A stretch of 64,000 nt of DNA from the NCBI GenBank assembly GCA_904419875.1, contig CAJFTG010000005.1, positions 31,230-95,229 on the forward strand. The letters run 5' to 3'. The stretch is from Candidatus Avimonas caecicola (GTDB lineage: Bacteria > Bacillota > Clostridia > Oscillospirales > Acutalibacteraceae). The translations under genes were made by a program, and so were the position numbers. The notes under the pieces are model-generated. The model was not told the origin of the DNA. It saw only the letters and a list, made by a program, of their open reading frames with translations, and ran no database searches. Position 1 is the first letter of the stretch. Each line of letters starts with the position of its first letter. Shown in pieces: positions 43,010 to 51,073 of the stretch.

Positions 43010-45817
43010 ATGCGCCACCCACCCGCCTCATCCGGGAGTTCCTTTTTCCCGGTTTGTCCGGTTCGCCCGGCTTTCCGGGCTTTCCGGGCTTCCCCGGTTC
43101 GCCCCATCTCCCCGGTTTCCGCCGCTTCCCCTACTTCGCCGCCCTCCGCCGTTCCGGCGGGGGGACGGCGGAGGGTGCTTCTGGCCGCCGGGATTCCGCT
43201 GGCCGCTTTCCTTCTGGCGGCGGCGGTCTGGACGGCGGTGCTCATTCTGTTCGGGGTCGCCCCTTTTGGAGAGCGCTCCCTGCTGATCACCGACCTGAGC
43301 CAGCAATATATGGAATACCACGTCGCCCTGTACGACGCGGCGCGGGGCGGGGGCATCCTGCTGTATACCTGGAACGGCGGGCTGGGGATGAATTTCGTCG
43401 GGCTGTTCGCCTATTACCTGGCCAGCCCGTTCACGGGGCTCATCCTGCTGTTCCCCCGTGCGCTGCTGCCCGAGGCGGTGCTGCTGGTCATCTCCCTCAA
43501 GCTTGCCGGCTCCGCCCTGACGATGGCGGTCTTTCTGCGGCAGGGCGCCGGGGTGCGGGGCGCGGCCGGGCCGCTCTTCGCCGTCCTGTACGCCCTGTCG
43601 GGCTATTCCGCCGCCTTTTTCTTCAACCTGATGTGGTTTGACGCGGTGCTGCTCCTCCCCCTGGTGCTGCTGGGGGTGCGGCGTCTGGCGGTTTCCGGGC
43701 GGATGGCCCCGCTCGCCGCGGGATACACCGCGCTGTTTCTCTCCAATTACTACGCCGCCTACATGGCCGGGGTTTTCAGCCTGCTGTTCCTGCTTGCCCT
43801 GTGCTGCGCCCGCCGCCTCTCCCTGCGGGAAACGGGACGGCGGGCGCTCCGCCTGCTGGGCGCGGCGGCGATTGCCGCCGGGCTGGGGGCGTTCCTGCTG
43901 CTGCCCGCTTATCTGGCGCTGCGGGAAAGCCAGGGCGGGGCGGGGCTTTCCCTTCCCTGGATCGGCCTTACCACCGACCCGCTCACGCTGCTGAGCAAGC
44001 TGTCTTTCGGCGCTTACGACTCGGTCACCGACCAGGGGACGCCGAACCTGTACTGCGGCGTCCTCGTCCTTGGCCTGCTGCCGGCCTGCCTGCTCCACCG
44101 GGGAATCCCCCGGCGGGAAAAGCTGGCGGGAGGGCTGCTGGCGGGCTTTCTTCTGCTGTGCATGCTGATCGCCCCGCTGGACACCCTCTGGCACGGCGGA
44201 CAGCCGCCGGTCTGGTTCCCCTGCCGGTACGCCTTCTGCCTGATCCTCCTGCTGGTGACGGCGGCCGCCCGGGCATTTTCCCGGCCGGACGGGCTTCAAC
44301 GCTGGCATGTTCTGGCCGGGTTCGGTTTTTCCGCCGTGCTGATGCTGGCCGCAAAGGCGCCGGACTGGCTTTTCCCAGGGCTTGCCGTCCCCTTCCCCGG
44401 CCGGCTGGCCGTCACCCTCGTCTTACTGGCGGCATACGCCGGCCTCCTGCTGCTTTGGAGAAGCCGGCGCCGTCTGCTCAAACGGGCCGCGCTGGCCCTG
44501 CTCGCCCTCGCCCTGCCGGCGGAGCTGGCGGGAAACGCCCTGTCCGTCCTTCGCTCGCTGGACGGGGAGCTCGGGTTCGAATCCCGCGGGCAGTTCTCCG
44601 CCTATCTGGAAACGGAGGCGGCGCAGGCCGACCGGCTGGAAGCGGCCTGCGCGCAGGCCGCTTCCTCCTCCGGTTTATTCTGCCGGGCGGAGGACCGCAC
44701 CCCGCACAACCCCAACGACGGACTGGTCCGCGGCTTCCCCTCGCTGAGCCATTACAGCTCCCTTTCCCGGCGGGAAACCTTCCGTTTCCTGAAAAACCTG
44801 GGCATGAACGTGGTTTCCGCGAATAAGCTGCTGCGGTACGGCGGGTCCACCTCCGCGCTGGACGCGCTGCTTGGGGTGCGGTATGTGTTTGCGGAGCAGG
44901 AACTTCGTCCCGGCATGACGGCGGTCGGCCGGGACGATGCCGCGGGCGGGACCCTGTGGGAAAATAAAAGCGCCCTGCCCCTGGCTTATTTTGCGGACGC
45001 GGCGGTTCTCTCGGTCGGAGAGGGGATGGAGGACGGTGCTTCCCCGCATCCCTTTGCGCTGCAGAACGCCCTGTTCGCCGGCCTGGGCGGGGAGGAGTGG
45101 GAGAATGCGCCGTTCTACCGGCCTCTGGCCGCCCGGGCCGACTGCCGCGGCGGGACATTGACGCCGCGGGAGGGGGAACAGGCCGGCGTTGCCGGCATCC
45201 GGGCCGAAGAGGAGGACGCCCGGCTGGTCGTCACGATTGAGAACCCCGAAAGGCAGCACGTGCTGCTGTATTTTCCCAACAACCTGCCGGGAAACGGGCT
45301 GGTCCTGCTGGACGGCCGGGTGCTGAACGCCAACGGCGAGTGGCTGATGCGGGGTGTAATCGACCTGGGCCTGCAGCCGGCCGGCACGGTGGAGGTTTCT
45401 TTCCCCGTCAGCGGGGAATCGTACTGGCTGGGAGAGGTGCAGGCCGCCGGCTTCGACGAAGCGCTTTTCAGCCGGCTGAGCGCCTCCCTGCGGGAGGGCG
45501 CGCCCTCCCGGCTTCAGGTAGACGGCACGCGGGTTTCCCTGGAGATCACCGCGCCGCGGGACGGCGTAATCTTTACCTCCATCCCCGGCGACGAGGGCTG
45601 GAGCGTGTGGGTCGACGGCCGGAAAACGGCCGCCGAAACGGTGGCGGACGCCTTCCTCTGCGTCCCCGTATCCGCAGGTACGCACCGGATTGTCCTCCGC
45701 TTCTTCCCCCGCGGGCTGGCGGCGGGCGCGGGCATCACCGTGCTGACCGCTCTGCTGTGCGCGGCGGCGGGCCTGTTCCGCCGCCGGAGCCGGAGAAGGG
45801 ACGCGGCGCCGACATAA
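43010..45817 (+). CDS. YfhO family membrane protein
   Basis: 935 aa from ATG 43010 after CAGGGAGGACAGCG; the track start at 42896 has no RBS. A low-complexity cytoplasmic N-tail (about 1-55, AFRAFRASPVRP) is followed by about 12 membrane helices and a large extracytoplasmic C-terminal domain before a last helix (AGAGITVLTALLCAAAGLFR). Motifs typical of YfhO: LLITDLSQQYMEYHVALYDA, TWNGGLGMNFVGLFAYYLAS, and FSLSHYSS-like FPSLSHYSSLSRRETF. YfhO proteins have a GT-C glycosyltransferase fold and are linked to teichoic or lipid-linked glycosylation in Firmicutes; the donor here is unknown. Confidence 0.9.
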   Translation: MRHPPASSGSSFFPVCPVRPAFRAFRASPVRPISPVSAASPTSPPSAVPAGGRRRVLLAAGIPLAAFLLAAAVWTAVLILFGVAPFGERSLLITDLSQQYMEYHVALYDAARGGGILLYTWNGGLGMNFVGLFAYYLASPFTGLILLFPRALLPEAVLLVISLKLAGSALTMAVFLRQGAGVRGAAGPLFAVLYALSGYSAAFFFNLMWFDAVLLLPLVLLGVRRLAVSGRMAPLAAGYTALFLSNYYAAYMAGVFSLLFLLALCCARRLSLRETGRRALRLLGAAAIAAGLGAFLLLPAYLALRESQGGAGLSLPWIGLTTDPLTLLSKLSFGAYDSVTDQGTPNLYCGVLVLGLLPACLLHRGIPRREKLAGGLLAGFLLLCMLIAPLDTLWHGGQPPVWFPCRYAFCLILLLVTAAARAFSRPDGLQRWHVLAGFGFSAVLMLAAKAPDWLFPGLAVPFPGRLAVTLVLLAAYAGLLLLWRSRRRLLKRAALALLALALPAELAGNALSVLRSLDGELGFESRGQFSAYLETEAAQADRLEAACAQAASSSGLFCRAEDRTPHNPNDGLVRGFPSLSHYSSLSRRETFRFLKNLGMNVVSANKLLRYGGSTSALDALLGVRYVFAEQELRPGMTAVGRDDAAGGTLWENKSALPLAYFADAAVLSVGEGMEDGASPHPFALQNALFAGLGGEEWENAPFYRPLAARADCRGGTLTPREGEQAGVAGIRAEEEDARLVVTIENPERQHVLLYFPNNLPGNGLVLLDGRVLNANGEWLMRGVIDLGLQPAGTVEVSFPVSGESYWLGEVQAAGFDEALFSRLSASLREGAPSRLQVDGTRVSLEITAPRDGVIFTSIPGDEGWSVWVDGRKTAAETVADAFLCVPVSAGTHRIVLRFFPRGLAAGAGITVLTALLCAAAGLFRRRSRRRDAAPT

Positions 45818-45880
45818 CGCAGCGGGGCCGGCCGCCGGCATGACGGCCGGCAATCGGCCCGTGAAACACCGCTTTGCAGG

Positions 45881-45913
45881 CAAAAAGGCGCTGCCGTCGG
45901 CAGCGCCTTTTTG
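45881..45913 (+). terminator. Terminator hairpin after YfhO gene
   Basis: CAAAAAGGCGCTGCCG / CGGCAGCGCCTTTTTG near-perfect palindrome, 64 bp past the stop. It is also the 3' hairpin of the dispersed element described next, so it may serve both strands. Confidence 0.85.
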
Positions 45914-46068
45914 TAACGTAAAACCGCTCGCTGGGCGAGAGGTTCAGGGGAGCCCGCGGAGAAGAGGAGTGAAAAAAACTCCCATTGTCAAAAGGAGAAG
46001 GCGATCCGGTAACCGCACAGAAAAGCAAAGGGAGGAATAGGGAGGATATGCGGATAAGTCGAATCGAC
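45881..46068 (-). repeat. Multi-hairpin dispersed element, copy A (possible ncRNA or MITE)
   Basis: Read on the minus strand: a GTCGATTCGACTTATCC start, a CCTCCC...TTGCTTTTC segment, a CTCCTTTTGACAATGGGAG hairpin followed by T7, CTCCCCTGAACC, a CTCGCCCAGCGAG hairpin with TTTT, and a final GC hairpin with T-run. Copy B at 55681-55858 has the same parts in the same order and spacing with many base differences. Both lie between convergent gene ends. No ORF is conserved between the copies. Confidence 0.75.
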
Positions 46069-46449
46069 GGGAACGGCCGATCACACAGGGGGATATCGCC
46101 AGTCCGTTGAAAGAAGACCAATGGGGCGAATAATGAACCATAAGTGAAACCGACCCGTTCACGGGCGGCAGGCGGCAGGCAGCAGCCCATGCGGGGCTGG
46201 CAGATCGCAAGTATAATTCCGCGTTTGACGTGTGCGCGAGGACCGCAGGGCTTTGCCCGCATCGGAAATACCTCCGGCTTTGCGGGGAGGGTTATTGCAT
46301 CGCGGCCCGCCTTTCCCCTCTGCCGGCGCGCCCCCGCCCTGTCCGGCTTGTACATGCAAAGCCAAGCCGTCCCCGCCGGGCGGGCCGGCCGCCGAAGCCG
46401 GCGGTTCCGTTTGCCCGGGATGGTTTCCACGCTTTGGACAGCGGGCCGT
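46069..46449. other. Intergenic stretch, no gene seen
   Basis: About 380 bp between the dispersed element and the Nudix gene end. No supported ORF; the upstream portion may extend the element, since weak similarity to sequence before copy B continues. Confidence 0.5.
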
Positions 46450-46908
46450 CTATCCCCAGATCTCCCGCGCCGCCGCCAGCGCCTTCTCCCAGAGCAGGGG
46501 CTGGATCGCCGGATAGGTGTTCGGCAGCGGCAGCACGCCGCCGGACGCCGCCACAGCCCGCACCTCCGCCATTTCGCTGGCCGGAAGAGCGTCCCGTCGG
46601 AGCACCCGCGCCAGGAACAGCATCCCGTAATTCGGCGCGGCCTGCCCGGGTCCGTCCGCACCGAAAACGGAATAGACGCAAACGGGGGTCAGTTCCGCCT
46701 GCGACACGCCGGTCTCCTCCCACAGCTCGCGCCGGGCAGCATCCCGGATATCTTCCCCCTCCTCGCGGTGTCCGCCGGGCAGCTCCCAGGTTTCCCGAAG
46801 GCGGTGCCGGCTGAAAAGCCACCGTTCCCCCTCCCGCGCGGCGACGACCGCATACTTCAGGCGCTCGTTGCCCACCGCATCCGCCGGATAGAATTTCACT
46901 TCCACCAT
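46450..46908 (-). CDS. Nudix hydrolase
   Basis: 152 aa from ATG 46908 (MVEVKFYPADAVGNERLKYA), the usual start of this subfamily; AGGGGG lies about 10 nt upstream. The Nudix box is GGHREEGEDIRDAARRELWE followed by ETGV, with the Mg-binding REXXEE glutamates intact. Preceded by WLFSRHRLRETWELPGG. It should hydrolyse a nucleoside diphosphate linked to another moiety; the substrate is not predictable. Downstream of the AAC(6')-like gene by about 70 bp and likely co-transcribed. Confidence 0.9.
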   Translation of the reverse strand: MVEVKFYPADAVGNERLKYAVVAAREGERWLFSRHRLRETWELPGGHREEGEDIRDAARRELWEETGVSQAELTPVCVYSVFGADGPGQAAPNYGMLFLARVLRRDALPASEMAEVRAVAASGGVLPLPNTYPAIQPLLWEKALAAAREIWG

Positions 46909-46976
46909 CCGGATATGTCCCCCTATGCCTTTCAAAAAGTGAAAGCGGAAGGCAGATTCCCTCCGCATTGCGCGCC

Positions 46977-47525
46977 TCAGTGCCGCCTCCCGATCCGTTT
47001 GGCCATCAGGATGTCGGGCCGGCCGGTCCCGTTGGCATCCGGCACCACGCCGGTGATGACGTACCCGCATTTTTCGTAAAACGAATAGGGATGCCCCTTC
47101 AGATTCCGGATATGGCAGATCTTTTCCCACAGGTTCTCGTACAGGTCGCAGTCGGACAGGGTGGTCGCCTGCGTTTCATCGTCCGTTCCCAGCATCATGG
47201 TCACCGCGCCGCGGGCCTTCGCCGCCCGCTCGATGGCGGCGACCAGCCGCTTGCCGATCCCTTTCCCCTGTTCGGACTTCTTCACTACCAGCGGATGCAG
47301 CTCCCAGACGTTCCCGTCATAATCGGGCAGCCCGCCCACCAGGCCCACCACGTCGTTTTTTTCGTTGACGGCAATCAGGCACACCCGGTTCTTCGCCAGC
47401 AGGGTGCGGATTTCCGCGCGGGCAATCTCCATGGCCGGCCATGCCGCAAAATTTTCCACCAGCAGCTCCGCCGCCTGCCGCCGATGCCGGCGGCTCTGGG
47501 GGTCCAGCGTCAGAATCGTGATCAT
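46977..47525 (-). CDS. GNAT acetyltransferase, AAC(6')-like
   Basis: 182 aa from ATG 47525, after AAAGGAGAAG (spacing somewhat long); the 316-aa track ORF passes through another gene. Features: DYDGNVWELHPLVVKKSEQG then KGIGKRLVAAIERAAKARGA for acetyl-CoA binding, and DLYENLWEKICHIRNLKGHP with FYEKCGYVITGVVPDANGTG. This last block is shared with aminoglycoside 6'-N-acetyltransferase-like proteins. Similarity alone does not establish drug resistance. Confidence 0.88.
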   Translation of the reverse strand: MITILTLDPQSRRHRRQAAELLVENFAAWPAMEIARAEIRTLLAKNRVCLIAVNEKNDVVGLVGGLPDYDGNVWELHPLVVKKSEQGKGIGKRLVAAIERAAKARGAVTMMLGTDDETQATTLSDCDLYENLWEKICHIRNLKGHPYSFYEKCGYVITGVVPDANGTGRPDILMAKRIGRRH

Positions 47526-47596
47526 GCCCGTTCCACTTCTCCTTTGTTTTCCGGCTTTCCTGTCCGTTCCTTTTCTGTCCCGCCGGTTTATCGTTT

Positions 47597-47842
47597 TCAG
47601 AGGCTTCTCCCGGCTCCGCCGACTCCCCCCGGCGTCCTGGCGCCCCGCCCGACCGGGGCGCCGCACCGCAGGCAGCGGGGAAAGCCCGTCCCCTCTGCGG
47701 CCGCCGGCAGCTCCGCCCCGCAGGCCGGACAGAAGGGGACGCCCCGTTCCCGCAGCCGCTCCAGCCTCCGGGGATGAAAGAGCCGGCCGGGGTATGCCGT
47801 CCGATAATCCCGGCCGCGCGTATCGTCCTGTTTTTCCGCCAC
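47597..47842 (-). CDS. Small zinc-ribbon protein (hypothetical)
   Basis: 81 aa from GTG 47842, 4 nt after AGGGTGG; 71 bp upstream of the AAC(6')-like gene. The only recognisable feature is a two-CxxC zinc ribbon: FCPACGAELP and, 14 residues later, RCLRCGAPVG. The rest is basic and low in complexity. A good promoter 85 bp upstream makes translation here plausible. Composition alone could produce such an ORF in GC-rich DNA, so moderate confidence. Confidence 0.5.
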   Translation of the reverse strand: MAEKQDDTRGRDYRTAYPGRLFHPRRLERLRERGVPFCPACGAELPAAAEGTGFPRCLRCGAPVGRGARTPGGVGGAGRSL

Positions 47843-47925
47843 GGCGCCACCCTGTCCCTTCTCCCGTCCCCGCCGCGCCGGGTTCCACATCCCGGCGTCC
47901 GGCGGGGGAGCAGAATCGCAGAATC

Positions 47926-47954
47926 ATTATACCAATATTTTGCGTTTTTCACAA
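47926..47954 (-). promoter_or_regulatory. SigmaA-type promoter of zinc-ribbon/GNAT/Nudix unit
   Basis: Minus strand: TTGTGA, 17-bp spacer, TATAAT. Confidence 0.8.
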
Positions 47955-48122
47955 GGAATTCTTAAGTCTTCCGGCCTGCCGTCCGCTTCCTTTCTTATTT
48001 TTTCTTAATCCGGAATTTGGGGGATACAAAATCCGGGGAAAATATAGTATACTAAGAAACTGTGAACGGACGGCGGGACGGCAGCGACATCCCGCCCGAT
48101 CGGGAAGCGAGGTTGTGCATAA

Positions 48123-49169
48123 ATGAAAAAACAAACGGCCCGCCCCGCCTCGGCAAGGCGGAAACGGCGGCTATGGAAGAGACGGATCGCCGTCATTGCC
48201 CTGCTGCTGATCATCGTCGCCCTTCTGGCGGTGGTCGGGTGGCTGTTAATCCGCGGGCTGGTTCAGGCGGTTTCCACCGGGGACGAGCCGGTGTCCGGCG
48301 CGTCCTCCTCCGCCACCGTGCAGGAGACCACCACCACCAAGCCCACCTATCCCACCATTTCCGTGACGGCGCCGCTCACCACCCCCCGCCTCGTGTTATA
48401 TGATATGACGCACGATACGGTGTTATACAGCAAGGATGCGCAGGCAAAATGCTATCCGGCCAGCCTGACCAAGCTGATGACCGCCGCGCTGACGGCCGAA
48501 CTGTGCGGGCCGGAGGAGGAATTCACGGTTGGGACGGAGCTGTCCCTCGTGCAGCCGCTTTCGAGCACGGCCAGCCTGCAGGCGGGATACCGCCTGACCC
48601 GGGACATGATTCTGGACGCCCTGCTTCTCCCCTCGGGCAACGACGCGGCATATGTCATCGCCGTCCATCTCGGGCGGAAGATCGCGCAGGATGAAACGCT
48701 CAGCGATGTGGACGCCGCGCGGGTGTTCGTCAACCGGATGAACGACGAACTGCTTGAAATCGGCGCCACAGGCAGCCATTTCAGCAATCCCGACGGCTAC
48801 TATTCCCCCGACCACTATACGACCGCCGGCGATATGCTGCTGATCGCCAAAAACGCGCTGCAGTACGATATTGTCCGCCAGTCGATCGGCAAAACCTCCG
48901 TCAGCTATGTCCTCCCTTCCGGGCAAAGCGTTTCCTGGGACAACTCCAATCAGCTGATCAACCCTTCCAGCCCCTATTATTTCGAGGGGGCGGCCGGCAT
49001 GAAGACCGGCTTTACCGACGAGGCCGGCCACTGCGTGGTCGCTTACGCCAACCGCAACGGCGCGGAAATGGTCGCCGTGGTCATGGGCGGGCTGTCCTCC
49101 GACCAGCGATGGGCCGATGCGGTCGCCCTGCTCAACGAGGGATATGCCGCAGAGGCGTCCCATTCGTAA
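48123..49169 (+). CDS. D-alanyl-D-alanine carboxypeptidase (S11, DacF/PBP5-type)
   Basis: 348 aa. An N-terminal basic tail and membrane anchor (about 21-44, IAVIALLLIIVALLAVVGWL), then a Thr/Ser linker (QETTTTKPTYPT), then the peptidase. Active-site motifs: SLTK (Ser114), SGN (171-173) and KTG (about 294-296). No C-terminal amphipathic anchor domain as in PBP5; the protein is tethered by its N-terminus instead. It trims the terminal D-Ala from peptidoglycan stem peptides outside the membrane. A TATACT -10 lies about 75 bp upstream with a poor -35. Terminator follows. Confidence 0.93.
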   Translation: MKKQTARPASARRKRRLWKRRIAVIALLLIIVALLAVVGWLLIRGLVQAVSTGDEPVSGASSSATVQETTTTKPTYPTISVTAPLTTPRLVLYDMTHDTVLYSKDAQAKCYPASLTKLMTAALTAELCGPEEEFTVGTELSLVQPLSSTASLQAGYRLTRDMILDALLLPSGNDAAYVIAVHLGRKIAQDETLSDVDAARVFVNRMNDELLEIGATGSHFSNPDGYYSPDHYTTAGDMLLIAKNALQYDIVRQSIGKTSVSYVLPSGQSVSWDNSNQLINPSSPYYFEGAAGMKTGFTDEAGHCVVAYANRNGAEMVAVVMGGLSSDQRWADAVALLNEGYAAEASHS

Positions 49170-49190
49170 GGAAATCCTGATCGATACAGC

Positions 49191-49231
49191 AAAAGAGACG
49201 GGCGCGCCGTTAGACAGCGCCCGTCTCTTTT
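49191..49231 (+). terminator. Terminator after D-Ala-D-Ala carboxypeptidase gene
   Basis: AAAAGAGACGGGCGC / GCGCCCGTCTCTTTT stem with 11-nt loop, about 20 bp past the stop. Confidence 0.9.
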
Positions 49232-49257
49232 GTTCATGTGCCCCCTCGGCCCCCATT

Positions 49258-49323
49258 GCTTCCCGCTGTTTTCCGCTGTTTTCCGCTGCTTCCGCCTACT
49301 TCCGGCTACTTCCGGCTACTTCC
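49258..49323. repeat. 10-bp-period repeat tract
   Basis: Units of TTTTCCGCTG (about three) followed by CTACTTCCGG (about three), abutting the 3' end of the membrane protein gene on the minus strand. Confidence 0.85.
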
Positions 49324-50143
49324 CGCCCCGCGGCTTCTTCCTTTCCTTCCGGCGGCGGAGGAAACGCGGCTCATGCGTATAGATCGAGATGTATTTGCGA
49401 ATGGAAAACAGCCCCAACAGGCCGAACGCCATGCCGACGGCCATGCTGCCCAGGAATTCCGGCAGTCCCACCGCCGTCACATACCGGCCGATGGCGGCGA
49501 GCACCTCGCCGATGCCCGCGTATTCCCCGCTGCTCCAGAAAGAGGAAAAATAGGAAAAGAACTCCGCCCCCAACAAGGCCAGCAGCGAAAACGTCAGAAT
49601 GCAGCCGGCAGCAAAGCCGGTGTGGTGGGCCCCCTTAAACAGCCGGTACCCAAAAAAGGAGGCTGTGCTCACCAGCGCCCCCAGCCAGACGGAAAACCAT
49701 CCGCCTTGAAACAGCAGCCACGGCAGCGCGCCGACCAGCGCGCCAAGAAGCGCCCCCGCCGCCCCGCGCAGATAAACATAAACCGGCTCTCCGTAATCCT
49801 CAAATTTTTCATCGTGCGCCGCGCCGACGTTCTTCAGCGCCGCCTGCGCCGACGCCTCCAGCAGAGCGGTCACCGACGCGGCTGTCGCCTCCCCGCTTTG
49901 CGGAAAGGTCAGCAGGATTCCAAAGCGGTACGGTTCCGCCGTGACGCCGGGGTAATCCCCCTCCAGCCGCCTGACCAGCGCAGGGAGCTGCTTTTCCGGT
50001 ATGCTCGCCGACATTTCGAGGCGCGCCGCCGTCTGTTCCGCCGGCGGCAGCGTCAGCCGGAAGGCAATCCCCTGCACCACGCCGGACACGGTCCCCTCCT
50101 GCGCATTGCAGCGATAACCCGCGGCGATCAACGCCGCCTCCAT
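49316..50143 (-). CDS. Membrane protein of unknown function
   Basis: 275 aa. I do not recognise it. The N-terminal soluble half (about 1-125) has beta strands and a GVVQGIAFRLTLPPAEQ segment. The C-terminal half has four or five helices (AGALLGALVGALPWLLFQGG, GFAAGCILTFSLLALLGAEF, FLGSMAVGMAFGLLGLFSIR) and a basic end (RRRKERKKPRGGK). ATG at 50143 lacks an ideally spaced Shine-Dalgarno (GGAGGGAG lies about 20 nt upstream; CAGGGAA is very close). Single-gene unit with its own promoter. Confidence 0.8.
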   Translation of the reverse strand: MEAALIAAGYRCNAQEGTVSGVVQGIAFRLTLPPAEQTAARLEMSASIPEKQLPALVRRLEGDYPGVTAEPYRFGILLTFPQSGEATAASVTALLEASAQAALKNVGAAHDEKFEDYGEPVYVYLRGAAGALLGALVGALPWLLFQGGWFSVWLGALVSTASFFGYRLFKGAHHTGFAAGCILTFSLLALLGAEFFSYFSSFWSSGEYAGIGEVLAAIGRYVTAVGLPEFLGSMAVGMAFGLLGLFSIRKYISIYTHEPRFLRRRKERKKPRGGK

Positions 50144-50205
50144 TTCCCTGGTCAGACCGCTCCCTCCTTCCGATTCAAAATACCTTTATCCGAACCGACA
50201 CTCTT

Positions 50206-50235
50206 ACTATAAGTCCGGACCCCGGCGTTTGTCAA
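50206..50235 (-). promoter_or_regulatory. SigmaA-type promoter of membrane protein gene
   Basis: Minus strand: TTGACA, 18-bp spacer, TATAGT. Confidence 0.8.
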
Positions 50236-50851
50236 CTCCCTTGCACCTGGAAACCGCCGTCAGCGCTTTTCCCCCGGCTCCCAAAGGCCAAACGGCCGGT
50301 TGTTCCCGCCGTATCGCCCCAAACCGGCCCAACGGTTTCACAGAACCCGGACAAGCGCTCCCTGTCCGCCGTCAAAAGCCGGCGGGCGGCAGCCCTGCCC
50401 GAGTGGGCCGGCAGAGCGGCTCCACGCCGGGCCAGGCTTTGAAACGGCCTGTCGGAAAATACCCGATGCGTCGTTTCAAAACCGATATCCCCTAGCCGGG
50501 CCGCATCGGCAGCCCGTTCCGTCACGGGCCTTCGGCTGCCCTCCGGGGACTGTGCGGGGCAGAATCAAAAAAGCAAAAAAGCAAAAAACTTCAAAACGCG
50601 GATACCGCGGAATTTCACGGCATCCGCGCCCGAAGAAAAGACGGCCGGCCGGGCGACGGGGAGGCGGACGCCGGACGGAAAGCCCGGCGGAAAAAGGAAA
50701 GCCGCCGCGAACGGCGCGCGGTCCGTCCGCGGCGGTGCAGGAATGTTGGCTGACAGCGGCCGGAAAAAGCGGTTTCGCTCAAGGACGGAGCCTTGAGCGG
50801 CGTTCGGACAAGAAAGCGGCCTCCTTCGGCCGGCGCGGCTGGTCTGCCCGT
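50236..50851. other. Gene-poor stretch
   Basis: No supported gene. Contains a GCAAAAAA duplication (50567-50587) and a perfect hairpin CGCTCAAGG/CCTTGAGCG at 50776-50799. The hairpin lies just past the small OB-like gene on the minus strand and may end its transcript (TTTTTCC follows after 7 nt). Confidence 0.55.
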
Positions 50852-51073
50852 TTACCGGCAGCACCAAGGCGAAAAAATCCTCGTAATGCGAAGAGCGAAA
50901 ATCTGCGGCGGCATACTGCGGGTCATCACGCCGTTATACCATATGCGGACAAGATCTCCCGGGAAAAAGCCGCGGGTGCTCCGGGCATTGACGACCACAT
51001 CCTGAGAAGTGGCGCGGTCCCTGACAAGCAGACTATTGAACCGGACCTCCCGTACCGTTGCAATCATGAGCAT
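50852..51073 (-). CDS. Small OB-fold-like hypothetical protein
   Basis: 73 aa. ATG at 51073 has GGGAGGTGAGAAACC upstream, an excellent site. The sequence MLMIATVREVRFNSLLVRDR and GDLVRIWYNGVMTRSMPPQI reads as a five-strand beta-barrel. Short proteins of this style, ending in the YNG-MT-S-PPQI block, are common in Clostridia. No signal peptide, no cysteine in the core, so probably cytosolic; function unknown. Isolated in a gene-poor region. Confidence 0.78.
   Translation of the reverse strand: MLMIATVREVRFNSLLVRDRATSQDVVVNARSTRGFFPGDLVRIWYNGVMTRSMPPQIFALRITRIFSPWCCR

Noticed and set aside
43028-44308. 426-aa minus ORF opposite YfhO
   Set aside because: Gln/Arg/Pro-rich antisense frame; YfhO motifs and RBS support the + strand.
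46977-47525. Aminoglycoside resistance gene
   Set aside because: AAC(6')-like similarity is seen but the family is broad and many members acetylate other substrates.
49238-50212. 324-aa + ORF
   Set aside because: Antisense to the membrane protein; begins in the repeat tract and has no start signal.
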